Positions 16,286 to 25,132 of a stretch of 51,337 bases of DNA are shown here, piece by piece; position 1 is the stretch's first letter; the number at the start of each line of letters is the position of its first letter. Location of the stretch: positions 1 to 51,337 of the forward strand of contig VMGT01000009.1 of the NCBI GenBank assembly GCA_007376725.1. Reading direction: 5' to 3'. A model generated the notes under the pieces. That model saw only the letters and a list, made by a program, of their open reading frames with translations. It did not search any database and had not been told where the DNA came from. The translations under genes and the position numbers were made by a program. Source of the stretch: Parcubacteria group bacterium Greene1014_15 (GTDB lineage Bacteria; Patescibacteriota; Minisyncoccia; Phycocordibacterales; VMGT01).

Positions 16286-17725
16286 TTACTTCTCCTGCCG
16301 CCATTCGGTAAACTCATACTGTGTCGAGGAATACGGTGTGAGCGGAGGAGGATCATTCACTAATTTTCGATCGTAGCTATTTGTTCGTGTGTTATAGCCC
16401 GAACAGTAGACACCGCCGCAGTTCCATTTTTCACCAACACGCCCAGCGGAAACAATGGTGCCGTTGGTCGTAAGAGAGTTTCGCTTAACATACGAACTGT
16501 ATGCGGCAGGTACTTTCTTTGAACCATTATCTAGGTAAAGACTCCGGCCATAGTATCCTTTTTGCGCTATAAAAATGCCATTAAGCTGCATGTCGTTCGG
16601 GGAAACGAGCGGAATTACTATTGACTTTTCGGCAACAACCAAGAGGCCGTCAGGTCCGCCAGAGGTCGTATATGTTATGTTGTTGTTCAACACAACTGTT
16701 GTATCCACTGAAGCATCAGTGGTGTTAGCCGACGCAACCGTAATTTTTCCCTTCACAACCCCCTCGAGCCATACATCATCTTCTACAAAAATAAGACCGC
16801 AGTTTGCAGGAATGGGATAATTCCCCTGAAACTCCTCATTTTGAATAATATGTTCATCTTTATGCCATACCATATCATCAATATGTCGTCCCCACACCCA
16901 CGGAGAAATCGCTTTGATACGAAACAGATCATACGTTCGATCACTTTTTAAAACAATGTGAGAGCCCTTAAATGGAGCAGAAGAGGCAATATAAATTCCC
17001 CCATTGTTTATGGCACGCGTTTTCATATTTACAAGGTCTGTTGTGATACCCGCAAAGTTTATATTTGGGATAGGAAAATTCCACAATGCGGATCCACTGC
17101 CCGCTCCAAAAACTCCCGGTTTCCACTCCCCCGCGCCTGAACAGCCAAACGAGCTCGTACAGAACCAACCGGGACCGGGAGGGATATCGGAAATACTGCT
17201 TGTCACGCTTGAATGGTTCGTCCCATCCATGCGGATACCCCCGTTAGAATGGTAGGGGCCGTAGATCTCGCGATCTGCCCCCGCCCAAACATTACTATTG
17301 AGAATATACGCAAATTCAGCAATTGATGGTCGAGCATAGCGTCCTTTCACCACGCGCGTTAGAGACGGGTCCTTATATGCTGATCCGGTTGAGACAATAT
17401 CAATTACCGTTACCTCACCACACTTTTGATTATCATTTATGGCAAGAGAAAACTCGCCGATATTTCCCCCTTCAGGGTCCGCAAATACATGCACATAGGG
17501 ACCGGGAGCTCCGGTCCCGTCTTGCATATCATTCGGATTGTGTGCCAAAAACCAGCGGTAGTAATCAAGCCCCCCTTCCGCAATCTGCAATGCAACCTCG
17601 CGGTTCTGTTTTGCACGTTCGACATTATTTTGTATGAAAATAAAACCAGTGAGCGACATCATGATCACGCCGAAAACACCCATGAAAACGACAGCTATAA
17701 GAGTCATGTAACCTCTGATTAACAT
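16286..17725 (-). CDS. PilX-like type IV pilus-associated protein
   Basis: Last gene of the pilus operon. The N-terminal 30 residues (MTLIAVVFMGVFGVIMMSLTGF) form a membrane helix, followed by a charged stretch ending EGGLDYYRWFLAHNP, typical of the PilX N-terminal family that follows PilW. The remaining 400 residues are a secreted domain rich in Gly, Asn and aromatic residues with paired Cys (WFCTSSFGCSGAG, WNCGGVYCSG). A classic G-FTLLE prepilin site is not evident. Start ATG at 17723-17725 directly follows the TAG stop of the upstream gene, so translation is coupled. Likely a minor pilus subunit or tip protein; the exact role is inferred from position. Confidence 0.75.
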   Translation of the reverse strand: MLIRGYMTLIAVVFMGVFGVIMMSLTGFIFIQNNVERAKQNREVALQIAEGGLDYYRWFLAHNPNDMQDGTGAPGPYVHVFADPEGGNIGEFSLAINDNQKCGEVTVIDIVSTGSAYKDPSLTRVVKGRYARPSIAEFAYILNSNVWAGADREIYGPYHSNGGIRMDGTNHSSVTSSISDIPPGPGWFCTSSFGCSGAGEWKPGVFGAGSGSALWNFPIPNINFAGITTDLVNMKTRAINNGGIYIASSAPFKGSHIVLKSDRTYDLFRIKAISPWVWGRHIDDMVWHKDEHIIQNEEFQGNYPIPANCGLIFVEDDVWLEGVVKGKITVASANTTDASVDTTVVLNNNITYTTSGGPDGLLVVAEKSIVIPLVSPNDMQLNGIFIAQKGYYGRSLYLDNGSKKVPAAYSSYVKRNSLTTNGTIVSAGRVGEKWNCGGVYCSGYNTRTNSYDRKLVNDPPPLTPYSSTQYEFTEWRQEK

Positions 17726-18325
17726 CTAAAGATTTGTTTTAAGATTACGTATAGTCGCACTCGATCGAAGAGTAAAATCACTCGGCGCAGTCTCGGGATG
17801 CACATTCACGATCAGATTCATTTTAACATGCGCAACGTCGGCCACATTCGAAAAATTCGTGATTTCGACACCGCTTTCGTTGTAAAAGCGAAACGTTGTT
17901 GTCGCAAGAGCGATATTGCGCACATGTTCGGCAACAGGAGTCACTATTTCACTTGCGGGATTATACAAAAGCGGAGAGCCTGATGAATCAATGATACCAC
18001 GCTTGAGCTTCGAATCTGTCGCATCTACAAAATAGCGCACGCGTTCAATCCCAATGTCCGTATCAATATCTGCAAAAAAAACAAAAGATTGCTCCGCGAT
18101 GCTGCTCACAGGAAATGACCCGTCATCTCCGTAGGTGGCTTCACGGATATCGCGCGAAAGCGCCTCAATGCCCCTGCGAGCATTATTGATTGTTACTGCT
18201 TGATCAAGAATATATGCATTGGAACGATAGAACATTCGTATCGCCGCCATGATACCGAAAAGAACGATAGTTGATACTACGATTGCAATAGCGGTTTCTA
18301 GCAGTGTAAAGCCTTGTTTTCTCAT
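17726..18325 (-). CDS. Prepilin-like minor pilin (PilW type)
   Basis: The start at 18325 gives MRKQGFTLLETAIAIVVST: a very short basic leader, the prepilin peptidase site after Gly5, Phe+1 and Glu+5, then a hydrophobic helix. This is a class III-type type IV prepilin. The roughly 200-residue length and the RRGIEALSRDIREATYG segment match PilW/GspJ-type minor pilins. The upstream gene stops 4 nt before this ATG and the next gene begins right after the TAG, so it is in the middle of a tightly packed operon. An ORF start 16 codons earlier would bury the leader and is rejected. Confidence 0.85.
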   Translation of the reverse strand: MRKQGFTLLETAIAIVVSTIVLFGIMAAIRMFYRSNAYILDQAVTINNARRGIEALSRDIREATYGDDGSFPVSSIAEQSFVFFADIDTDIGIERVRYFVDATDSKLKRGIIDSSGSPLLYNPASEIVTPVAEHVRNIALATTTFRFYNESGVEITNFSNVADVAHVKMNLIVNVHPETAPSDFTLRSSATIRNLKTNL

Positions 18326-18329
18326 AAAA

Positions 18330-20120
18330 TTAGGGCACAAGATGTATGGTTTGTTGCGATGCGTCAACAACATCGATCATTGCGCTCGTAAACATTTGAT
18401 ATCCCGAAAGCGTCACAGAAAGCGAATAGGGATTCCCTCCTCCCACAGTTCCTTGCGGCAAAGCGCTAAAAAATGTCTGGCCGCAGTTCCCTGTTAGTTG
18501 CGTGCGGTCAATTCCGCCACTTCCATAGAGACGTACTGTCGCGGGAGAAAGCACAACCGCCCCGCTTTTCACGACAACAAGCAGGGTATGCGCTGAATTC
18601 GGCACGAGTGTGACATTCGTCGTCGTTGCAACACCAGGATTAAGTGTAAAAGGCTGCGGCGGGCACGCCTCACTCATATCATACCCGGTTCCCGCAGAGA
18701 CAGAAATTATATAGGTATCGTATTCAAGCGCCGGAAGGGAAAGTATTCCCGCTCCATTTGTTTGTAAATTCTCGCTGTATTTGTATATCGGCGCGCCGCC
18801 TCCCGTTGTGCCGATTGTTTTATTCCCTCGCAGACTAAACGGGACATTTGGAATCGGTGTCGGTCCTTGCGAATATGAAACTTTCCAATCAAGAACACGC
18901 GGAGTAACAAGACCGTCCGTTGTGGTCAATGTTACCGAGAGTTGAAGCGAGGGGTAGAGAGCAGGATTGATACTTGCAAGGCCGACGGGAGACGCCGTGA
19001 AACCTGCCGCATTTCCCGGCAGTGCGGCATCGGGAACAGGAACAGAATTGTTCCCTCCATCTATGTAGTGCACACGATAAAGCGCCACGGTTCCCGCGGG
19101 AATTGAGTCATTCCAGGAAAAAGAATCCCATGAACGAAGATTCGCAGGTTGTATTGAATGTGAAATGGCATATCCTGTCGGTTCATAATTAACCACTTCG
19201 AGAAGCTGCAGATGGCTTCCTGGTCCTCCGCTTGAAGTCACCGTCGTTGATGCCGATTGAAATATCTTTGTCGTATCGTCAAAAAGATCTTCCCAAAATG
19301 CCTGTGCAATCGGAGAAAATGTCCGTACTGTTTTTGAACCAAGAAAATCTATCTGGAACGTCGCCGCGGTCGTTCCGTCTTGCACGACCGTCAAATGACC
19401 GGGATTAGGATTCGGATTTCCTGCATCCGCACTATACGTTTTGTCCAAACTCATACCGGAGCGCGTCACCGTGATTTCATAACTGCTTCCCGCCGGAGAA
19501 CCGGGAAAAAGCACGATGCCCGCGGCATTAGTACTCGTATCAATAGAAACAACAGGAATAAGCGAGTTGTTTTGTATATGCACATTCGCTCCCGGGACCG
19601 GAGCGCCGAGCGCATCAATAACCGAAATGAGAAGTGTGCCGCCGCCTGCTATCGTTTCAATGCCGCGGGGCACAATGTTTGAAATAACCGAAAACGAACG
19701 GATGCTCCCGCGGAATGTCCATGTAAGCTCTACTTTTATTCGTTTGTAGTCCGCAATAAGACCGTTTTGGTCTGCTCCCGCAAGCCCGTCTTTCGGATCA
19801 TCAACATATTGTATGAGCGTGCGACGCGTATAGATAATGCCATTAAAAAGAACGGTTTCTGTCGGGGGAATATTCCCCGGAGGAATTCCCCCGACGGTTC
19901 CGACACTGTTGTAGGGCAAAGATCGGACAAACTCGACTGCTTCATTTGCGAACGCTGTCGCGCCAATACGCGCTTTTGTATGGCCGACAAGCCGCACGGA
20001 AAGCTTTAAAACTCCCAGAATTGCAACAAATGAAACGCTCAATATAAAAGCGGCAATCAACACATCGAGCAAACTCATACCCGCAGATACGTCTTTGTGA
20101 GAGTTTCTATGTAAAGCCAT
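18330..20120 (-). CDS. PilV-like minor pilin with long modular extracellular part
   Basis: The N-terminus has SAGMSLLDVLIAAFILSVSF: a prepilin-type Gly, Met+1 and Asp+5 rather than the usual Glu, followed by the pilin helix. After the helix, EFVRSLPYNSVG is typical of PilV/GspI relatives. Unlike ordinary minor pilins (about 150-200 residues) this protein has about 600. The extra part carries at least two Ig/CnaB- or carboxypeptidase-regulatory-like repeats (LLISVIDALGAPVPGANVHI; the second near NTSGAG-like SVSAGTGYDMSE). ATG at 20120 gives a 14-residue leader; ATG at 20162 is an alternative. Probably a pilus tip adhesin or surface-binding subunit, by inference. Confidence 0.78.
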   Translation of the reverse strand: MALHRNSHKDVSAGMSLLDVLIAAFILSVSFVAILGVLKLSVRLVGHTKARIGATAFANEAVEFVRSLPYNSVGTVGGIPPGNIPPTETVLFNGIIYTRRTLIQYVDDPKDGLAGADQNGLIADYKRIKVELTWTFRGSIRSFSVISNIVPRGIETIAGGGTLLISVIDALGAPVPGANVHIQNNSLIPVVSIDTSTNAAGIVLFPGSPAGSSYEITVTRSGMSLDKTYSADAGNPNPNPGHLTVVQDGTTAATFQIDFLGSKTVRTFSPIAQAFWEDLFDDTTKIFQSASTTVTSSGGPGSHLQLLEVVNYEPTGYAISHSIQPANLRSWDSFSWNDSIPAGTVALYRVHYIDGGNNSVPVPDAALPGNAAGFTASPVGLASINPALYPSLQLSVTLTTTDGLVTPRVLDWKVSYSQGPTPIPNVPFSLRGNKTIGTTGGGAPIYKYSENLQTNGAGILSLPALEYDTYIISVSAGTGYDMSEACPPQPFTLNPGVATTTNVTLVPNSAHTLLVVVKSGAVVLSPATVRLYGSGGIDRTQLTGNCGQTFFSALPQGTVGGGNPYSLSVTLSGYQMFTSAMIDVVDASQQTIHLVP

Positions 20121-20170
20121 ATTTTTACTTGCTTTTTTCCTCACATTGTATATACTAGTCATGTGGTATC

Positions 20171-20209
20171 GAGAAAGGGCGTCGACCGTTAGGACGATAG
20201 CCCTTTCTC
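20171..20209. terminator. Hairpin at the end of the DUF3800 gene
   Basis: A 10-bp perfect stem (GAGAAAGGGC at 20171-20180 with 20200-20209) and inner GTCG/CGAT pairs. It overlaps the stop codon of the DUF3800 gene and lacks a T tract, so a terminator role is uncertain. Confidence 0.45.
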
Positions 20210-20980
20210 ATTTGTCGCATCACAATCTAAATGATCTGTTTTGTCAACAAAAATATTAAAATTGTGATTCTTGAACCCATTAAGAAAAGAAACTGTTCCT
20301 AGTTTCCTCTTCACATAATTTACAATCTCAAGTTTGTACTTCGACCCCTTAACGAGCTTTTTAGAAAACTTTATATCATAGGTCACGGTGCCTATTAAAA
20401 GATCCACAAGCTGGAGCAAATCATTTGATTTTGAATCAAATCTACACACACCAGCCAAAGCAAGCCGGTTCTTTTTTTGATTAAAACTTTTCTTCACATC
20501 GACTTCAAAACGGATGCCCTTGGGAGTTGTTACATAGTCGGCAATAAGAATAACAATCTCTTGCTCCGACAGAGAGGCATCTAACAATTTAAGCGTTATT
20601 TGTTCGTACGCCATCCATGGGTCGGCGTCGAAACTTGTTGCATAATAATCGCTTTTTGTGCTTATAGAATACGAATAGAAACTAATGCTTCGAGTCTCAA
20701 AAAGTGCATCAATCACTGTCTTGGCAAAGCCGCTATTGTTTTTGGAAAGTTTATTGAACTTAATCTCGTCGTAAAATCTTATCTTGCTTCGTTCGTAAAA
20801 AATCTTACTCTGCAGATAATATGGCTGACTCATTTTCAATATCCCTACCGTAAAATAGTGATCTTTCTGGTCACTTAGTGTGCCGGTTTCATCCAAGAAA
20901 CAAAACTTGGTCCAAATTTTGTCAAAATCAGCCAGTTTGAGGTCTTCAGTTTTTATTTCTTTGTATGATTTAAAAAACAT
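20189..20980 (-). CDS. DUF3800 domain protein
   Basis: DUF3800 proteins have an RNase H-like fold and are often found in accessory or defence regions; their activity is unproven. Visible marks: FLDETGTLS with the first acidic residue, DEIKFNKL, IADYVTTPKG and the C-terminal DLLQLVDLLIGTVTYD. The 263-residue length is normal. It sits between pilC and the prepilin genes in the same direction but is set off by a 187-bp gap upstream and a hairpin downstream, and its codons are A/T-richer than its neighbours. It looks like an insertion into the pilus operon. Confidence 0.8.
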   Translation of the reverse strand: MFFKSYKEIKTEDLKLADFDKIWTKFCFLDETGTLSDQKDHYFTVGILKMSQPYYLQSKIFYERSKIRFYDEIKFNKLSKNNSGFAKTVIDALFETRSISFYSYSISTKSDYYATSFDADPWMAYEQITLKLLDASLSEQEIVILIADYVTTPKGIRFEVDVKKSFNQKKNRLALAGVCRFDSKSNDLLQLVDLLIGTVTYDIKFSKKLVKGSKYKLEIVNYVKRKLGTVSFLNGFKNHNFNIFVDKTDHLDCDATNEKGLSS

Positions 20981-20989
20981 ATTTGCTAG

Positions 20990-21009
20990 ATTCCCGCTTT
21001 CGCGGGAAT
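20990..21009. repeat. Short palindrome ATTCCCGC-TTTC-GCGGGAAT
   Basis: An 8-bp perfect stem with a TTTC loop followed by GACAC. It ends in AATGAC like the larger palindromes in this window and lies directly upstream of the DUF3800 gene, marking the boundary of the possible insertion. Confidence 0.6.
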
Positions 21010-21167
21010 GACACTAATTGCGTACGGTCTATTTAATGCAAAAATGTAAATGTCGAAAGAATATGCTGATACATATCTGAAAATCTTGATTGAGAAGTAG
21101 GATAAGCAATCTCTACAACATCATATGGGATTAAAATGTTTAAATTCAAGCAAGAACAATACTCTCG

Positions 21168-22388
21168 TTACTGTATAGCGCTCGACAAACTATAAATCGG
21201 CTGAATCATGGCCACAGCGAAAAACCCAACGGCCCCCCCAATAAACAACATCAAAAACGGCTCGATGATTGTCGACATATTTTTCGTCTTCTCTGAAACC
21301 TCCGACTCGTAGAAAAGGGCAATACGCTCGAGCATCGCAGGCAGTTTGCCCGTTTCCTCTCCGACCGCCATCATTTCGCTCACTACCGCAGGATACAAAT
21401 ATTCCGCCTCGCGAAATACTTCTGATGTTGGATTTCCTTTTGTAACTGATTCGGCCGCTTTTGCGATAACGTCCTTGAAATAGACATTCTGCACGACATC
21501 TCGAGTAATTTGAAACGCACTCGAAATATCAACACCAGCCGTGAGCAGAGATGAAAGCGTGCGAGTTGTACGCGCGGCATTCACCTCCCGAATGAGCGTC
21601 CCAATGATTGGGATGTGCAAAAAAATCCATTGAAAGACACGTTTCCCGGGAGCCGTCTTACCGAAATAGAACAGTGCACCGACAAAGACGATGACAGCGG
21701 CCAACACTAAAAAGAAATACTCGCTTAAAATATCGCTTATTCTCAAAATAAGGCGTGTCATAGCGGGCAGCTCCACATTCATTTCACGAAAGGTACTTGC
21801 GAGTGTTGGCACAACGTAGGTAAGCATGAGCGCACCAACAATGGTCATAGCAACAATGATAACGCACGGATACATGAGCGCGCCGCGAACCTTTCGTTTC
21901 AGATCGTACGCCTGCTCAAGTTGCAGCGCGACAATCTGGAGAGATTCCGCAAGTCCGCCCGATTCTTCCCCTGCTCGCACCATAGACGTAAAGAGCGCAG
22001 AAAATACCTTCTTGTGATTCTGCATCGCTTCCGAAAGCGTTTTGCCTTCGCCAATCAACACTGCAAGATCACGATAAAGCGCGCGCAATACTTCTGATTT
22101 TGACTGACGCTCCATCACATTGAGCGCGCGTTCCATAGAAAGTCCCGCCGAAATCATTGAGGAAAGATTCCGCGCAAAAGTAATCTTGTGCTGCAAACTC
22201 ACGCCGCCGATTGAGATCTTCTTAAACTTTTCCCAATTGAAAGCTGTTCCTCCCTTCAATTCTTTTACTGTCACAACAGTCCCTCCTTCAGCCCTGATAT
22301 CGCGATATAAAGCAAATTTATCTTTTGCTTCGCGGATATTTTCATACTCCGTATTGTCCGCTTTGCGTGCTGTATATGTATATTTCAT
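21168..22388 (-). CDS. pilC: Type IV pilus inner-membrane platform protein PilC
   Basis: PilC/GspF forms the inner-membrane platform on which the pilus is built. The 406 residues contain two T2SSF repeats (from FARNLSSMISAGLSMERAL and from RTTRTLSSLLTAGVDISSA) and three membrane helices: at about 170-195, 215-240 and at the C-terminal end (FLMLFIGGAVGFFAVAMIQP). A cytoplasmic N-terminal domain begins MKYTYTARKADN, as usual. The start codon lies 1 nt after the pilB stop, so translation is coupled. Confidence 0.93.
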   Translation of the reverse strand: MKYTYTARKADNTEYENIREAKDKFALYRDIRAEGGTVVTVKELKGGTAFNWEKFKKISIGGVSLQHKITFARNLSSMISAGLSMERALNVMERQSKSEVLRALYRDLAVLIGEGKTLSEAMQNHKKVFSALFTSMVRAGEESGGLAESLQIVALQLEQAYDLKRKVRGALMYPCVIIVAMTIVGALMLTYVVPTLASTFREMNVELPAMTRLILRISDILSEYFFLVLAAVIVFVGALFYFGKTAPGKRVFQWIFLHIPIIGTLIREVNAARTTRTLSSLLTAGVDISSAFQITRDVVQNVYFKDVIAKAAESVTKGNPTSEVFREAEYLYPAVVSEMMAVGEETGKLPAMLERIALFYESEVSEKTKNMSTIIEPFLMLFIGGAVGFFAVAMIQPIYSLSSAIQ

Positions 22389-22389
22389 G

Positions 22390-24138
22390 TTATTCCGAAA
22401 TGACGCGCAAAACTTCCTCTATCGTCGTTTGCCCCTCTACCGCCTTGAAAATACCGTCTTCGAGCATGGTGAGCATGCCCTCTTTCCGCGCTTGTTCATT
22501 GATCGCTTCAGCTGTTGCGCCGCGCATAATAAGCTCCTTGATCGTCGAAGTTATGGGAATCGTTTCATATATGCCGATACGGCCGCTGAATCCTTCATCC
22601 GTATCAGCTGTTTTTGGCTTATAAAAAGGTATCTTCGCCCACGTTGCGGCTTTCTCAACAATATGCTCTTCTTTGAGCGCCGCGAGTACATGTTCAAGAT
22701 CAACACGCTTTTCAAGCGCCGTAAGTTCATCCTTCGAGAGCGTATACTTTTCTTTTTCTTTCGTGAGTTGCCGCACAAGACGCTGTGCAATAACCAAATA
22801 GAGCGTCGATACCATAAGAAACGGCTCAACCTTCATGTCGAGTAACCGCGGAATCGCGCCTGCGGCGGAATTCGTGTGCAGTGTCGAAAGCACAAGATGC
22901 CCTGTAAGTGACGCATTGATCGCAAGAGATGCCGTTTCGTTGTCGCGAATCTCTCCAACCATGATAATATCCGGGTCCTGACGCACCAATGCGCGCAAAC
23001 CTTTTGAAAAGGTAAAATCAATATCCGGCCGCACTTGCGTCTGGTTTACACGATTCATTTGATATTCGATTGGGTCTTCAATGGTCGAGATATTTACTTC
23101 CGGCGTATTTAAAATATCAAGCATCGTATAGAGTGATGTTGTTTTTCCCGATCCCGTTGGCCCCGTCGTCAAAATCATGCCCGTCGTCTGCGAAAGCGCC
23201 TTGTGTATTGCTTCAAGAGCATAGCCATGATAGCCGAGAACTTCAAGCGTAAAGCCCGTTGCGCCCTCTCGCAAAAGACGCATCACCGTTTTTTCACCAA
23301 AATAGGTCGGCAATACTGATACGCGAAATGAAACCTTCTCATTATCGACATCCACCTTAAAACGTCCGTCCTGCGGCAATCTTTTTTCATCGAGCTTTAA
23401 CTTGGAGAGCACTTTGATGCGAGCTGTAATGCTCGCGGATGCCGATGTCGGCAACACCATTGCGTCCCGCAAAATACCATCAATGCGATAGCGCACCAGA
23501 AGCTGATTGTCCATTGGTTCAATGTGTATATCAGATGCATTTTGAATAATCGCATGTTTGAGAAGCGTATCAACAATGCGAATCACGGGCAGATCTTCCG
23601 CGAGTTTGTGCAGATCTCCCGTGGCAGCTTCTTCTCCTTCAACAACTGAAATGTCCTTGATTGCTCCGGCGGCTTTTTGGATAATATCGCCAAATTCCGC
23701 ACGTAAACTTTTCTGATACTGCAAAAGAACATCTTTCATGGACTCTGTATCGGTAAGCCGCGGCAATACCTTAAGTCCGACTTTCTTTTTTACAAATTCA
23801 ATCGCCTCCAAATCAGCCGTATCAAGCATGGCAACCTCGAGCGCATTCCCTATTTTGCGAACCGGCACAATATTGTGCGAACGCGCCACGGGTTCAGGAA
23901 TAAGCGTTAAAATTTCAATGTCAATCTTCTGTCCCTTAAGGTGCAGAAATGGAATGCCAAGCATGTATGCCTGCACTCTCCTAAGATCATCTTCGGAAAT
24001 CCTGCCCTCGCTCACGAGTATTTCGCCGAGCGTTGTATGCTTCTCTTCGGCGGTTTTGATCGCAGCATCAATATCCTTGCGGGTTACCAATCCCGCATCG
24101 AGAATAAAGTCCTTTAACCTTTTAGTATCTACCTGCAC
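22390..24138 (-). CDS. pilB: Type IV pilus assembly ATPase PilB
   Basis: A hexameric ATPase powering pilus extension. An N-terminal T2SSE_N/MshEN domain (LGEILVSEGRISEDDLRRVQ) precedes the ATPase core with DIHIEP, Walker A GPTGSGKTTS, the Asp box TIEDPIEYQ, Walker B IIMVGEIRDNETA and the His box STLHTN. The tetra-Cys zinc motif common in PilB is not evident in the C-terminal part. The start is uncertain: GTG at 24138 (VQVDTKRLKDF) gives the family N-terminus, TTG at 24171 is an alternative. The open frame runs on to 24594 but passes through a palindromic repeat and is not coding there. First gene of the pilus operon. Confidence 0.92.
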   Translation of the reverse strand: MQVDTKRLKDFILDAGLVTRKDIDAAIKTAEEKHTTLGEILVSEGRISEDDLRRVQAYMLGIPFLHLKGQKIDIEILTLIPEPVARSHNIVPVRKIGNALEVAMLDTADLEAIEFVKKKVGLKVLPRLTDTESMKDVLLQYQKSLRAEFGDIIQKAAGAIKDISVVEGEEAATGDLHKLAEDLPVIRIVDTLLKHAIIQNASDIHIEPMDNQLLVRYRIDGILRDAMVLPTSASASITARIKVLSKLKLDEKRLPQDGRFKVDVDNEKVSFRVSVLPTYFGEKTVMRLLREGATGFTLEVLGYHGYALEAIHKALSQTTGMILTTGPTGSGKTTSLYTMLDILNTPEVNISTIEDPIEYQMNRVNQTQVRPDIDFTFSKGLRALVRQDPDIIMVGEIRDNETASLAINASLTGHLVLSTLHTNSAAGAIPRLLDMKVEPFLMVSTLYLVIAQRLVRQLTKEKEKYTLSKDELTALEKRVDLEHVLAALKEEHIVEKAATWAKIPFYKPKTADTDEGFSGRIGIYETIPITSTIKELIMRGATAEAINEQARKEGMLTMLEDGIFKAVEGQTTIEEVLRVISE

Positions 24139-24205
24139 AAAAATATGAGCACGCTCACGCGCGTATGCCAAGAATATCTTTGGATTACGAAACGTTCTTT
24201 TTGTT

Positions 24206-24289
24206 GTCATTGCGAGCCCGTTGGGGCGCGGCAATCCAGTTCTTACACACCATGTACTGGATTGCTTCGGGCTTCGCCCTCGCAATGAC
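24206..24289. repeat. GTCATTGCGAGG-type palindromic repeat, copy 3, in the 24139-24454 gap
   Basis: Starts GTCATTGCGAG and ends CTCGCAATGAC with GCAATCCAGT/ACTGGATTGC inner arms; the middle of the arms is diverged compared with copies 1, 2 and 4. It occupies the gap between the divergent pilB and the small basic gene at 24455. The rest of the gap must hold the two promoters; I see a weak GCCCC/GGGGC hairpin at 24401-24427 but no clear boxes. Confidence 0.85.
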
Positions 24290-24454
24290 GCTTGCAAAAG
24301 AGTTTCGTAATTCAAAGAGAATATACAGTTCAATTGTAACAAATATATTTCTGCATTACTTCTGCTTCGTTGTGGAAAGAAACGGACGCTATGCAACAAA
24401 GCCCCGCCGTGATTAAATTGGTGGGGCATATTCTTTTCAAATAGGAGGTGATTG

Positions 24455-24607
24455 GTGGCCAACCAAGCACAAAGAACGGAACATTCTGGAGCAAAAAGGG
24501 GCCGCGGAGCATATTGTGGCAAAAAAAGATTTGCTAAAAAAGAGAGCAACAAAATGCGGCGCAAGTACGATAAACAAAACTCCGAGGAAAACAAACATGC
24601 AGAATGA
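24455..24607 (+). CDS. Small basic 50-residue protein, overlapping start
   Basis: A short gene easily missed. GTG at 24455 is preceded by a near-perfect Shine-Dalgarno, AGGAGGTGATT. The 50-residue product (MANQAQRTEHSGAKRG at the N-terminus) is very basic, with KKRFAKKESNKMRRK near its centre, one Cys, and a mixed-charge tail. It has no membrane segment and might bind nucleic acid, which is inference. Its last 11 nt overlap the ATG of the next gene (24597), so the two are probably translationally coupled. No family recognised. Confidence 0.6.
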   Translation: MANQAQRTEHSGAKRGRGAYCGKKRFAKKESNKMRRKYDKQNSEENKHAE

Positions 24608-25001
24608 CTGGCACTGCGATTATTGTCTTCTTCCGTATGACATGAGCGGTCTCGCCTGCGGAGGAATTACATTCAATGCGGACTCCGCTCTGGAAAAACA
24701 AAAACTTTTCTGTTCAGCAAAATGCGCTCATGCGTATGTGACCATACACCCTAAAGATGTTCTCTTCTGTATTCCGCCACATTTAGCGTATTGGAACTCT
24801 GGAAGCGGTTGCTTTATGTGCCAAAAAACAGATGCGAAACTCTATGCCGCCGTCGACGCACCGTATGGTTCAGAGCTCGACACCATGGGACGTCCCGTCT
24901 GTTTCTGTTCGCTCACCTGTTTACTTGCCGCTCTTGCGCGTGATGCAAAACAAGCCCGCAAGTTCAATGTTGGTCCGTGGCATCTCATGCAAAACTTTTA
25001 G
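24597..25001 (+). CDS. Zinc-finger-like protein with two Cys4 clusters
   Basis: A 134-residue protein with two similar Cys clusters: HCDYC (near residue 5) paired with FCSAKCAHAY, and CFMCQK paired with CFCSLTCLLA. The CxxC ... FCSxxC pattern resembles MYM/TRASH-type treble-clef fingers that bind metal. ATG at 24597 has GAGG 9 nt upstream and lies inside the end of the preceding small gene; a GTG at 24516 in frame would lengthen it by 27 unconserved residues. No function can be given. Confidence 0.65.
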   Translation: MQNDWHCDYCLLPYDMSGLACGGITFNADSALEKQKLFCSAKCAHAYVTIHPKDVLFCIPPHLAYWNSGSGCFMCQKTDAKLYAAVDAPYGSELDTMGRPVCFCSLTCLLAALARDAKQARKFNVGPWHLMQNF

Positions 25002-25004
25002 CAT

Positions 25005-25038
25005 ATCGCCGCGAGGAAAAACATTTCCCCGCGGCGAT
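25005..25038. terminator. Hairpin after the zinc-finger gene
   Basis: A 9-bp perfect stem (ATCGCCGCG, 25005-25013 with 25030-25038) with an inner GGAAA/TTTCC helix. The T tract after it is weak, so it may be an attenuator or RNA-stabilising hairpin. Confidence 0.5.
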
Positions 25039-25132
25039 TCCTTATGCACGGAAGTCTTCACATATTGCTTTATGTATGATATTCTTTGCCGAGACTGCAA
25101 CCCCTTTAGAAGCCTATTCACAGGAGAAATTC

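Noticed and set aside
24139-24594. Upstream extension of pilB
   Set aside because: The frame passes through a palindromic repeat and lacks family similarity; the PilB N-terminus starts near 24138.
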